64,000 bases of DNA, from positions 62,001 to 126,000 of the forward strand of contig JAKOYN010000061.1 of the NCBI GenBank assembly GCA_029780415.1, in the 5' to 3' direction. The notes under the pieces are model-generated. The model did not search any database, had not been told where the DNA came from, and worked only from the letters and a program-made list of their open reading frames with translations. Shown piece by piece: positions 41,135-49,875 of the stretch; position 1 is the stretch's first letter; every line of letters starts with the position of its first letter. Origin of the DNA: RXIX01 sp003989075 (GTDB lineage: Bacteria > Pseudomonadota > Gammaproteobacteria > Competibacterales > Competibacteraceae). The translations under genes were made by a program, and so were the position numbers.

Positions 41135-41150
41135 TACCTCAAAAGAGGTA
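41135..41150 (+). promoter_or_regulatory. NarL 7-2-7 binding site upstream of narK2GHJI
   Basis: TACCTCA, AA, AGAGGTA: inverted heptamers two bases apart, with the right half a perfect TACYYMT. It is identical to the site upstream of the first narK except for one base. Confidence 0.75.
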
Positions 41151-41341
41151 ATCCACAGTATGAACCGGTAACTGAATACCAATAACCCTGATTTTTTTAG
41201 CAATGAGTAACCGGTAGCATTAGATATATAGCACGGGATGGGCAGGTTGTAAGCGCTGACATGCCGCGACCTGTTTATCCAATGGCTCCACTATTTACCG
41301 ATCACTCATCGCCTATCGCCATTTTTTGGAGCATATTCCGA

Positions 41342-42694
41342 ATGATCGAACATAATCCCCGTACCTGGTTGAGTTATTGGGCTCCGGAAGATCCAGGGTT
41401 TTGGGAGTCTACCGGGAAATCATTGGCCTGGAAAACCTTGATCATAACTACCCTAAACCTGATGATGGCTTTCATTGTCTGGTTTGTGGTCAGTGCCCTG
41501 GTGGTGCGTCTACCAAATGTCGGCTTCAAATTGAATGCCACCGAGCTGTTCTGGCTGACGGCGATGCCCGGTTTGGCCGCTGGTCTGCTGCGCACCCTGC
41601 ACACCTTTTTGATACCGATGTATGGTACCCGCCACGTTGTTACATTCTCGACCCTGTCCTTGCTGATACCAGCGCTGGGCTGGTTTTACGCCGTGCAGGA
41701 TCCTTCGATGCCCTATTGGGTATTGCTGACGTTGTCTTTTCTGGCCGGACTCGGTGGCGGCAATTTCTCCTCGTTCATGCCCTCGACTAGCCTGTTTTTT
41801 CCCAAGCGCCTGCAAGGTACTGCGCTGGCTATTCAGGCCGGTATCGGTAATTTCGGGGTCAGCGTAGTGCAATTTTTAACTCCATGGATTATCGGCTTTG
41901 CTCTGTTTGGTACACTGGCTGGTGAGCAGCAGGTCTTTGTCCCTACAGCACCTGGTGCACTGACTAGGCCGATCTGGCTGCAGAATGCTGCGCTGATTTA
42001 CGTACCCTTCATCATAGTATTCGCGATTGCTGCTTGGGCAATGCTGAAATCGGTGCCAGTGCGCGCCAATTTCCAAGAGCAGCTCGATATCTTTCATTTC
42101 GGCAATCGGCATGGTTTCTGGATGACCTCGCTTTATATCATGACCTTTGGTTCATTTTCCGGATTCGCAGCTACGTTTCCGCTGCTGATTAAACAGCTTT
42201 ATACCGGATTGCCGGGCGGTCCTGATCCACTAGCCTATGCCTTTCTTGGTCCCTTGGTCGGTGCTGCTGCACGGGTAATGGCCGGTCCGATTTCCGATAA
42301 GTTTGGTGGCGCCATCGTTACGCACTGGTCGGGTATTGGCCTGCTGATCTGCGCGATCGCGGTCACTTTCTATACCCATCCGACTTCAATGGAGCAATTC
42401 CCATTATTTGTTGGCTTGATGCTGGGCATGTTCTTTTTTAGCGGCGTCGGCAACGCCAGCACCTTCAAGCAAATGCCGATGATCTTCGAGCCGCGTCAGG
42501 CTGGTGGAATCATTGGCTGGACCGCAGCAATGGCCTCATTTGGCCCGTTCATTTTCGGCATGCTGATTGGATGGTCATTCTCAGCAACCGGATCACCCAA
42601 TGCTTTCCTATATGGGCTGGCGCTGTTCTATATCTTCAATATTTATATTAACTGGTGGTACTACGCGCGCAAAGGTGCCGAGAAACCGTGCTGA
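41342..42694 (+). CDS. narK2: Nitrate/nitrite antiporter, NarK2 type
   Basis: Single-domain MFS transporter of about 450 residues, first gene of the narK2GHJI transcript. It starts MIEHNPRTWLSYWAPEDPGF; the ATG at 41342 has GGAG ten bases upstream and is favoured over the longer frame at 41261. Signature segments are FVVSALVVRLPNVGFKLNAT, LAGLGGGNFSSFMPSTSLFF, GTALAIQAGIGNFGVS, and ARVMAGPISDKFGGA. It is related to the second half of the upstream NarK fusion, so two genes encode three transporter domains here. Confidence 0.94.
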   Translation: MIEHNPRTWLSYWAPEDPGFWESTGKSLAWKTLIITTLNLMMAFIVWFVVSALVVRLPNVGFKLNATELFWLTAMPGLAAGLLRTLHTFLIPMYGTRHVVTFSTLSLLIPALGWFYAVQDPSMPYWVLLTLSFLAGLGGGNFSSFMPSTSLFFPKRLQGTALAIQAGIGNFGVSVVQFLTPWIIGFALFGTLAGEQQVFVPTAPGALTRPIWLQNAALIYVPFIIVFAIAAWAMLKSVPVRANFQEQLDIFHFGNRHGFWMTSLYIMTFGSFSGFAATFPLLIKQLYTGLPGGPDPLAYAFLGPLVGAAARVMAGPISDKFGGAIVTHWSGIGLLICAIAVTFYTHPTSMEQFPLFVGLMLGMFFFSGVGNASTFKQMPMIFEPRQAGGIIGWTAAMASFGPFIFGMLIGWSFSATGSPNAFLYGLALFYIFNIYINWWYYARKGAEKPC

Positions 42695-42797
42695 TTATTT
42701 CTTCCCTTTGATGGGAGAGAGTGGTAAGGGTTAGCTTGATGAACCTGATCCATTTTCCCACCGGTGTGTGGGAGTCTCTGAAACGAGGTCAATTATC

Positions 42798-45700
42798 ATG
42801 AGTCATTTTTTAGACCGGCTGAATTTTTTCAAGAAAGTTACCGATACCTTCTCAGGCAATCACGGCATGGTCACCAATGAAGATCGTGGTTGGGAGGACG
42901 CGTATCGTGCCCGCTGGCAGCATGACAAGATCGTGCGTTCTACCCACGGCGTGAATTGCACGGGTTCCTGCAGTTGGAAGATTTATGTCAAGAATGGCTT
43001 GGTCACTTGGGAAACCCAGCAGACCGACTATCCGCGTACCCGTGATGAATTGCCGAATCATGAACCGCGTGGCTGTCCGCGTGGCGCCTCCTATAGCTGG
43101 TATCTATACAGTGCCAATCGCGTCAAATATCCAATGGTGCGCGGCCGCCTGATGAAACTGTGGCGCGCGGCACTGGCTGAGCATCAGGATCCGGTGACAG
43201 CCTGGGCCTCGATTGTAGAAGATCCGGTTAAATCAGCAGAGTACAAGAGCAAGCGTGGTCTGGGCGGTTTCGTGCGCGCGACTTGGCAGGAAGTGAATCC
43301 ATTGATTGCCGCCGCCAATGTCTACACTGCCAAGCAATACGGTCCGGATCGCATTTATGGCTTCTCGCCAATTCCAGCGATGTCGATGGTTTCCTATGCC
43401 GCCGGTTCACGCTATCTGTCTCTGATTGGCGGTGCTTGCGGTTCTTTTTATGACTGGTATTGCGATTTGCCGCCCGCGTCACCGATGGTCTGGGGTGAAC
43501 AGACCGATGTGCCGGAATCAGCTGATTGGTACAACTCCACTTTCCTGATGATGTGGGGTTCAAATGTGCCGCAGACGCGCACCCCAGATGCACATTTCAT
43601 GACCGAGGTGCGCTATCGCGGCACCAAGACCGTGGTGGTTTGTCCGGATTATTCGGAAGCCTCGAAATTTGCTGATATCTGGTTGCATCCCAAACAGGGC
43701 ACTGATGCAGCAGTGGCAATGGCCATGGGTCATGTCATTCTGCGCGAATTTTATCTGGATGGTCGGTCAGATTATTTCACGGATTATGTCCGTACTAAGA
43801 CCGATTTTCCGATGCTGGTGCTACTGGATCCCGGCAAGGATGGCGCCTATGTGAATAGCCGCTTTCTGCATGCCGCTGATCTGGCCGATAACGCAGGTCA
43901 CATCAACAACCCGGAATGGAAAACCCTGGCCTTTGATGAAAAGAGCGGTCATCTGATTGTACCTAACGGCTCGATTGGTTTTCGCTGGGGTGAGAAGGAG
44001 GGCATGATTGGCAAGTGGAACCTGGAGGCGAAGGAGGCATTAACCGGTGCCGAGACTCAACTCAGGCTGTCCGTGTCGGAAATTCGCGATACCGTTGTCC
44101 CTGTCGCATTCCCCTATTTTGGTGCAACTCAGCATCCGTATTTTGCCTGCACGCACCATGACCCAATTCAGATACGCCAGGTTCCGGTGAAAAAGGTTCG
44201 ACTGGCTAATAATACTGAAGCCTTGGTAGCGACAGTCTACGATCTGACCTTGGCCCAATATGGCCTCGATCGTGGTTTGGGTGGTGATAATGTTGCCCGG
44301 ACCTATGACGACGATGTGCCCTATACACCGGCTTGGCAGGAGAAAATTACTGGCGTACCGCGTGCGCAAATTATCGCTGTAGCCCGGCAGTTTGCCGAGA
44401 ATGCGGATAAGACACACGGCAAATCCATGGTCATCATCGGTGCGGCCATGAACCACTGGTATCATATGGATATGAATTACCGGGGCGTCATCAATATGCT
44501 GATGATGTGCGGCTGTGTTGGCCAGAGTGGCGGTGGCTGGTCGCATTATGTTGGTCAGGAGAAATTGCGTCCGCAAACCGGCTGGACTGCATTGGCCTTT
44601 GCACTCGATTGGCATCGGCCGCCTCGGCATATGAATTCTACTTCATTCTGGTATATCCACAGCAGTCAATGGCGGCATGAAAAGCTGTCGATGAGTGAGA
44701 TTCTGTCGCCGTTGGTCGATCCGCAGCAATGGCAGGGTACGCAGATTGACTATAACGTGCGCGCCGCGCGCATGGGCTGGCTGCCAACTGCACCGCATTT
44801 TGACGTCAATCCTCTGCATGTCGCCAAGGCTGCTGAAGCGGCTGGACAGGCTCCCACAGCCTATCTGGTGGACAATCTCAAGGCTGGCAATATCGACTTT
44901 GCCTTTGCTGATCCTGACAACCCGGTCAATTTCCCGCGCAATCTGTTTGTGTGGCGCTCCAATTTGCTTGGTTCTTCCGGAAAGGGACATGAATATTTCC
45001 TGAAATATCTGCTCGGTACTACGCATGGTGTGCAGGGCAAGGATCTTGGTGAGCAGGGTGGTGAGAAACCGCTGGAAGTCAAATGGCGACCGGGCGCCGA
45101 AGGCAAGCTTGATTTGCTCGTGACATTGGATTTCCGCATGTCTACCACCTGCATGTATTCGGACATCGTGCTGCCAACCGCGACCTGGTATGAGAAGAAT
45201 GATCTCAATACCAGTGATATGCATCCGTTTATCCATCCGCTGTCAGCAGCAGTGGATCCGGCATGGGAAGCGCGTACTGACTGGGATATTTTTAAGGAGA
45301 TTGCCCGGACATTCTCGGAGGTTTGTGTCGGTCATCTGGGAATCGAGCAGGATGTTATTGCCTTGCCAACCTTGCATGACACGCCAAATGAGCTGGCCAT
45401 GCCCGATGTCAGGGATTGGAAAAAAGGCGAATGTGAATTGATTCCAGGCAAGACTGCACCGAATCTGGTCGTGGTTGAGCGTGATTATCCAAATACCTAT
45501 AAGAAATTTACCTCGGTTGGTCCGTTGCTGGAAAAAATGGGTAATGGTGGTAAAGGTATTGGCTGGAAAACTGAACACGAGGTTGAGGCGCTCGGATCAT
45601 TAAACGGTACTGTACGCGAGGCGGGTATTTCTCAGGGGCGTCCGCGCATTGAAACCGATATTGATGCCGCTGAAATGGTCATGATGTTGGCCCCGGAAAC

Positions 45701-46556
45701 CAATGGTCACGTTGCGGTGAAAGCCTGGGCAGCATTGAGTCGGATCACAGGCCGCGACCATAGCCATCTGGCCCTGCCTAAGGAACATGAAAAGATTCGC
45801 TTCCGCGATATTCAGGCGCAGCCACGCAAGATCATTTCCTCACCAACCTGGTCGGGACTGGAGGATGAAAAGGTCAGCTACAATGCCGGCTATACCAATG
45901 TCCACGAATTGATTCCGTGGCGTACCGTGACTGGTCGTCAGCAGTTTTATCAGGACCATCCGTGGATGCTTGGTTTTGGCGAGGCGCTGTGTGCCTACCG
46001 GCCACCCGTGGATATGAAGACTGTGGCGCCAATCATTGGTAAAAAGCCTAATGGTCATCAGGAGATTGTGCTGAACTTCATTACACCGCATCAGAAATGG
46101 GGGATTCACAGCACCTATACCGATAATCTGTTGATGCTGACTTTATCGCGCGGCGGACCGATTATCTGGATATCGGAAAAGGATGCACAAAAAGCGGGAA
46201 TTGAAGATAACGATTGGATCGAGGCTTATAACCTAAATGGTGCTATTGCCGCCCGAGCGGTTGTCAGTCAGCGGGTGCCCGAGGGTATGTCGCTGATGTA
46301 CCACGCTCAGGAAAAGATCGTCAATACACCAGGCTCGGAAATTACGGGCACTCGGGGCGGTATTCATAATTCGGTGACCCGAACGATATTAAAGCCCACT
46401 CATATGATCGGCAGCTATGCTCAGCAGAGCTACGGCTTCAATTATTACGGTACCGTCGGTGCAAATCGCGATGAGTTCATCGTCGTGCGCAAGATGGACC
46501 GGATTGACTGGCTGGATGATGAACAGACAGTTGCAACTGAGACGACGGATCACTGA
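42798..46556 (+). CDS. narG: Respiratory nitrate reductase alpha subunit NarG
   Basis: Catalytic molybdenum bis-MGD subunit that reduces nitrate to nitrite on the cytoplasmic face of the membrane. 1252 residues, a full-length match. The FS0 cluster ligands His50, Cys54, Cys58 and Cys93 (THGVNCTGSCSW, GCPRGAS) and the molybdenum ligand Asp223 (YDWYCDLPPASP) are in the expected places, as is WGEQTDVPESADWYNS. There is no Tat signal-like processing region beyond the usual N-terminal remnant. The start at 42798 is 103 bases after narK2; a hairpin TCCCAC/GTGGGA (42756-42773) lies in between. Confidence 0.98.
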   Translation: MSHFLDRLNFFKKVTDTFSGNHGMVTNEDRGWEDAYRARWQHDKIVRSTHGVNCTGSCSWKIYVKNGLVTWETQQTDYPRTRDELPNHEPRGCPRGASYSWYLYSANRVKYPMVRGRLMKLWRAALAEHQDPVTAWASIVEDPVKSAEYKSKRGLGGFVRATWQEVNPLIAAANVYTAKQYGPDRIYGFSPIPAMSMVSYAAGSRYLSLIGGACGSFYDWYCDLPPASPMVWGEQTDVPESADWYNSTFLMMWGSNVPQTRTPDAHFMTEVRYRGTKTVVVCPDYSEASKFADIWLHPKQGTDAAVAMAMGHVILREFYLDGRSDYFTDYVRTKTDFPMLVLLDPGKDGAYVNSRFLHAADLADNAGHINNPEWKTLAFDEKSGHLIVPNGSIGFRWGEKEGMIGKWNLEAKEALTGAETQLRLSVSEIRDTVVPVAFPYFGATQHPYFACTHHDPIQIRQVPVKKVRLANNTEALVATVYDLTLAQYGLDRGLGGDNVARTYDDDVPYTPAWQEKITGVPRAQIIAVARQFAENADKTHGKSMVIIGAAMNHWYHMDMNYRGVINMLMMCGCVGQSGGGWSHYVGQEKLRPQTGWTALAFALDWHRPPRHMNSTSFWYIHSSQWRHEKLSMSEILSPLVDPQQWQGTQIDYNVRAARMGWLPTAPHFDVNPLHVAKAAEAAGQAPTAYLVDNLKAGNIDFAFADPDNPVNFPRNLFVWRSNLLGSSGKGHEYFLKYLLGTTHGVQGKDLGEQGGEKPLEVKWRPGAEGKLDLLVTLDFRMSTTCMYSDIVLPTATWYEKNDLNTSDMHPFIHPLSAAVDPAWEARTDWDIFKEIARTFSEVCVGHLGIEQDVIALPTLHDTPNELAMPDVRDWKKGECELIPGKTAPNLVVVERDYPNTYKKFTSVGPLLEKMGNGGKGIGWKTEHEVEALGSLNGTVREAGISQGRPRIETDIDAAEMVMMLAPETNGHVAVKAWAALSRITGRDHSHLALPKEHEKIRFRDIQAQPRKIISSPTWSGLEDEKVSYNAGYTNVHELIPWRTVTGRQQFYQDHPWMLGFGEALCAYRPPVDMKTVAPIIGKKPNGHQEIVLNFITPHQKWGIHSTYTDNLLMLTLSRGGPIIWISEKDAQKAGIEDNDWIEAYNLNGAIAARAVVSQRVPEGMSLMYHAQEKIVNTPGSEITGTRGGIHNSVTRTILKPTHMIGSYAQQSYGFNYYGTVGANRDEFIVVRKMDRIDWLDDEQTVATETTDH

Positions 46557-46582
46557 GAGAAATTGTTAACCGCAAAAGGCAC

Positions 46583-46614
46583 GAAAGGCACAAGGAATTT
46601 CTTTGGCGCCTTTC
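46583..46614. repeat. Imperfect hairpin between narG and narH
   Basis: GAAAGGCAC at 46583 pairs imperfectly with GCGCCTTTC ending at 46614, with A+T-rich inner pairs. The preceding AAAAGGCACGAAAGGCACAA repeats a nine-base unit and resembles intergenic palindromes seen in other bacteria. It may tune stability of the narGHJI mRNA. Confidence 0.5.
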
Positions 46615-46648
46615 ATATCCTGGGTGGTGAACCAGAAGGAATCATGAG

Positions 46649-48202
46649 ATGAAAGTACGCGCGCAGATTGCTATGGTGTTGAATCTGGACAAATGCATTG
46701 GTTGTCATACCTGTTCGGTGACCTGCAAGAATGTCTGGACTTCCCGTGATGGCATGGAATACGCCTGGTTTAATAATGTCGAAACCAAGCCGGGCGTGGG
46801 TTATCCGCGTGAGTGGGAAAACCAGAAGCGTTGGAATGGTGGCTGGAAACGCGGCAAGGATGGAAAAATCGAGCTTAAGCAGGGTGGTAAGTGGCGGATT
46901 TTATCCAATATTTTTGCCAATCCTGATATGCCGGCAATTGATGATTATTACGAACCCTGGGATTACGATTATGCGCATTTGCAAAATGCACCGGAATCCA
47001 AGGCAATGCCTGTTGCCCGACCGCGTTCCGCGATTAGTGGCGAGCGGATGCAGAAAATTAATGGTGGGCCAAATTGGGAAGAAATTCTCGGAACGGAATT
47101 CGCCAAACGCTCCCGGGATTATAATTTCGAGAGTGTACAGAAAGAGATTTACGGCGAATTTGAAAATACCTTTATGATGTATCTGCCTCGCCTATGCGAG
47201 CATTGCCTGAATCCAGCCTGTGTTGCATCCTGTCCATCAGGTGCGATTTATAAGCGCGAGGAAGATGGGATTGTGCTGATTGATCAGGATAAGTGCCGGG
47301 GTTGGCGGATGTGCGTTTCCGGCTGTCCCTATAAAAAGATTTATTATAACTGGAATACTGGAAAGTCGGAAAAATGTATCTTCTGTTATCCGCGCATTGA
47401 GTCGGGACAGCCGACGGTTTGTTCGGAAACATGTGTCGGTCGTATCCGCTATCTTGGCGTTCTACTGTATGACGCTGACCGGATTGAACGGGCTGCCAGT
47501 GTCGCCGATGAGCAGAGTTTATATCAGGCGCAGCTTGATTTATTCCTCGATCCATTCAGTCCAACTGTGCAAGCGGAAGCGCGTGAAGCCGGTATTCCAG
47601 AGGCATGGCTGCAGGCAGCCCAGGATTCTCCAGTTTACAAGATGGCGATTGACTGGAAGATTGCATTCCCGCTGCATCCTGAATATCGAACTCTGCCGAT
47701 GGTATGGTATGTGCCGGCCCTGTCGCCGATCCAGGCCCGCGCTGAAGCGGGTCAGATTGGCATGAATGGCATTATTCCCGATGTCGGCTCATTGAGAATT
47801 CCGCTGCGTTATCTGGCCAATCTGTTAACTGCAGGCGATGAAAAACCGGTCCGGTTGGCCTTGGAGCGGATGTTGGCGATGCGTGCCTATATGCGTAGCA
47901 AGACTGTCGATGGCGAAATTCATGAGGAGCTGCTGAAGTCGGTGAATTTGCGTATCGATCAGGTGGAATCGATGTATCGCTATCTGGCGATTGCTAATTA
48001 TGAGGATCGTTTTGTTATTCCGACCTCACACCGTGAATATGCCAGCGCTACCTATGATGCTTTCAGTGAGCGTGGTGGCTGTGGTTTCAGCTTTGGTAAC
48101 GGCTGTTCGCCAGGTGCCGATAAGACAACCCTGTTTGGCAGCAGGAAAATTACCATCCGCCATGCCGATCCTATTCGGGTTGAACCGCCAAATAAATCCT
48201 GA
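46649..48202 (+). CDS. narH: Respiratory nitrate reductase beta subunit NarH
   Basis: Electron-transfer subunit with four iron-sulfur clusters, 517 residues. The four Cys groups are CIGCHTCSVTC (Cys16, 19, 22, 26), CEHCLNPACVASCPSG, CRGWRMCVSGCPYKK and CIFCYPRIESG...CSETC. In the third group Trp replaces the second Cys, which gives the [3Fe-4S] cluster known from NarH. It passes electrons from NarI to NarG. It follows narG after 92 bases that include a hairpin. Confidence 0.98.
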   Translation: MKVRAQIAMVLNLDKCIGCHTCSVTCKNVWTSRDGMEYAWFNNVETKPGVGYPREWENQKRWNGGWKRGKDGKIELKQGGKWRILSNIFANPDMPAIDDYYEPWDYDYAHLQNAPESKAMPVARPRSAISGERMQKINGGPNWEEILGTEFAKRSRDYNFESVQKEIYGEFENTFMMYLPRLCEHCLNPACVASCPSGAIYKREEDGIVLIDQDKCRGWRMCVSGCPYKKIYYNWNTGKSEKCIFCYPRIESGQPTVCSETCVGRIRYLGVLLYDADRIERAASVADEQSLYQAQLDLFLDPFSPTVQAEAREAGIPEAWLQAAQDSPVYKMAIDWKIAFPLHPEYRTLPMVWYVPALSPIQARAEAGQIGMNGIIPDVGSLRIPLRYLANLLTAGDEKPVRLALERMLAMRAYMRSKTVDGEIHEELLKSVNLRIDQVESMYRYLAIANYEDRFVIPTSHREYASATYDAFSERGGCGFSFGNGCSPGADKTTLFGSRKITIRHADPIRVEPPNKS

Positions 48203-48340
48203 AAATGGGATTGGGCAGCCGCGCTTTTGCGAACTGCAAGAGTCAGTGGATTTAAATGAGGTGAATCGAGGCTATATGCATGGTCAGTAATAATGCACGA
48301 TCGATGTCGCCTCATTCCACGCAAGATTCACATGGGTGAA

Positions 48341-49063
48341 ATGATGAAAACACTCAAGATCCTTTCGGTAATGCTGTGCTATCCGCAATCGGATATGCAA
48401 ATGGCTCTGGATGAAATGGCTGAGGTTCTGGAGCAGGAAAATCTAGTGCCTGAACGACAGCGATGGGCGGTTCAGGACTTGATGCGGAAGATGGCGCAGA
48501 CTGATTTAATGGAATTGCAGGAGCGTTATGTCCGTTTATTTGACCGCGGTCGGGCTTTGTCTCTGCATCTGTTTGAGCATATTCATGGAGAATCACGGGA
48601 TCGCGGTCAGGCCATGGTTAATCTGCTACATATCTATCAACAGCATGGCTTTTCCTTGAATATTCGCGAGCTGCCGGATTATTTGCCACTGTTTTTAGAA
48701 TATCTGGCACAGCGTCCGCTAGCGGAAGCCTTGGATATGCTCGGTGATGCCCTGCATGTCATTGCGCTATTGGGCGCGCGTTTGGCGGAACGTGGCAGCG
48801 ATTATCATGTGGTCTTTGATGCCTTATCGGCTCTGGTCGGTGAACCGGCTGATATAAGCGATATTCGTCAGCAGGTTGCCCAGGAAGGACCGGATCCAAG
48901 CGTGGTGAATATGGACAAGCTATGGGAAGAGGAGGTGGTGACTTTTCTGGCCAGTCAGGATGACTGTGCTGGCAGGCACTTGGGACCGGATATGGTGCAG
49001 CCTCTGCATTGGCGATCGTGTGCCGCATCAACACCATCAGCTACGCCCACGCATTCCCGCTAG
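48341..49063 (+). CDS. narJ: Nitrate reductase assembly chaperone NarJ
   Basis: Dedicated chaperone for cofactor insertion into NarG, about 240 residues. Family features are MKTLKILSVMLCYPQSD at the N-terminus, LQERYVRLFDRGRALSLHLF followed by EHIHGESRDRGQAMVNLL, and LPDYLPLFLEYLAQ. The C-terminus (SCAASTPSATPTHSR) is low-complexity. Several ATGs (48332, 48341, 48344) compete; GGGTGA sits just before 48341. The narH-narJ gap of 138 bases is longer than usual. Confidence 0.93.
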   Translation: MMKTLKILSVMLCYPQSDMQMALDEMAEVLEQENLVPERQRWAVQDLMRKMAQTDLMELQERYVRLFDRGRALSLHLFEHIHGESRDRGQAMVNLLHIYQQHGFSLNIRELPDYLPLFLEYLAQRPLAEALDMLGDALHVIALLGARLAERGSDYHVVFDALSALVGEPADISDIRQQVAQEGPDPSVVNMDKLWEEEVVTFLASQDDCAGRHLGPDMVQPLHWRSCAASTPSATPTHSR

Positions 49064-49143
49064 GGAGTGCATGGTGTCGTCAGCGCGAGGGATAGTGGAA
49101 TTGCGGGTGTTTTTCGGTTTTTTCAGCATCAGAGGCTACGATT

Positions 49144-49824
49144 ATGAATTATCTGGATGTCCTGCTGTTTGGTGTTTATCCTTATGTGGCCGCTACGGTA
49201 TTTCTGCTGGGTAGTCTGGCGCGGTTTGAGCGTGATCAATTCACTTGGAAGGCGCATTCCAGCCAGATTTTACATAAAAAGAATATGCGGCTGGCCAGCA
49301 ATCTGTTCCATGTCGGTATCATTCTGCTGTTCCTGGGGCATTTCTTTGGCATGCTGACGCCGCCAGAAATTCTGCATGCCTTGGGGATTTCCGCTAGTGC
49401 CAAGCAGCTATTGGCCGTGGTGGCCGGAAGTATTTTTGGCCTGATGTGTTTTGCCGGATTGACAATGTTGGTGCGGCGGCGACTGACCGAGCCGCGGATA
49501 CGGGCGACCAGCAGTCGAATGGATATTGTGATTCTGTTGCTGCTTTATGTGCAATTGATTCTGGGCCTGTTGACCGTGCCGCTTTCCCTGATGCATCTGG
49601 ATGGGCATAACATGCTGAATTTGATGAGTTGGGCGCGTAATGTAGTGACTTTTGATCCAATGGAAGCTGTCGCTGCGGTAGGTGATATTGGTTTTCTGTT
49701 CAAGCTGCATATGGTGCTGGGTATGAGCATTTTCCTGGTATTTCCCTTTAGCCGCCTGGTGCATATCTGGAGCGCGCCTGTCACTTACCCGGCTCGTCCT
49801 TATCAGATCGTGCGGCAGCGCTGA
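49144..49824 (+). CDS. narI: Respiratory nitrate reductase gamma subunit NarI
   Basis: Membrane cytochrome b subunit that oxidises quinol and anchors NarGH, 226 residues with five membrane segments. The four haem ligands are His56 and His66 (NLFHVGIILLFLGHFFG) and His188 and His206 (FLFKLHMVLG, RLVHIWSAP), spaced as in E. coli NarI. It ends the narK2GHJI run; moaA follows after 51 bases on the same strand. Confidence 0.97.
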   Translation: MNYLDVLLFGVYPYVAATVFLLGSLARFERDQFTWKAHSSQILHKKNMRLASNLFHVGIILLFLGHFFGMLTPPEILHALGISASAKQLLAVVAGSIFGLMCFAGLTMLVRRRLTEPRIRATSSRMDIVILLLLYVQLILGLLTVPLSLMHLDGHNMLNLMSWARNVVTFDPMEAVAAVGDIGFLFKLHMVLGMSIFLVFPFSRLVHIWSAPVTYPARPYQIVRQR

Positions 49825-49875
49825 ACGATTCGCTTTTCCAGGCGTTTGATCACTTGATTCAGGGATAATCTGCCC

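Larger units (their letters stand above)
41026..41220 (+). promoter_or_regulatory. Nitrate-responsive control region of narK2GHJI
   Basis: The same two blocks as before the first narK, almost exactly collinear. Block A has the near-heptamer TACCCCC (41036-41042) within GTTACCCCCATGGAGTCATG. Block B is the 7-2-7 site at 41135-41150. Between them AATCAAATTATTG (41107-41119) matches the IHF consensus WATCAANNNNTTR perfectly. CCAATAACCCTGATTTTT and GTAGCAT (41214-41220) follow at the same spacing as in the first copy. The order NarL, IHF, NarL resembles the E. coli narG control region. The remaining parts of 40866-41341 hold no supported gene. Confidence 0.72.
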
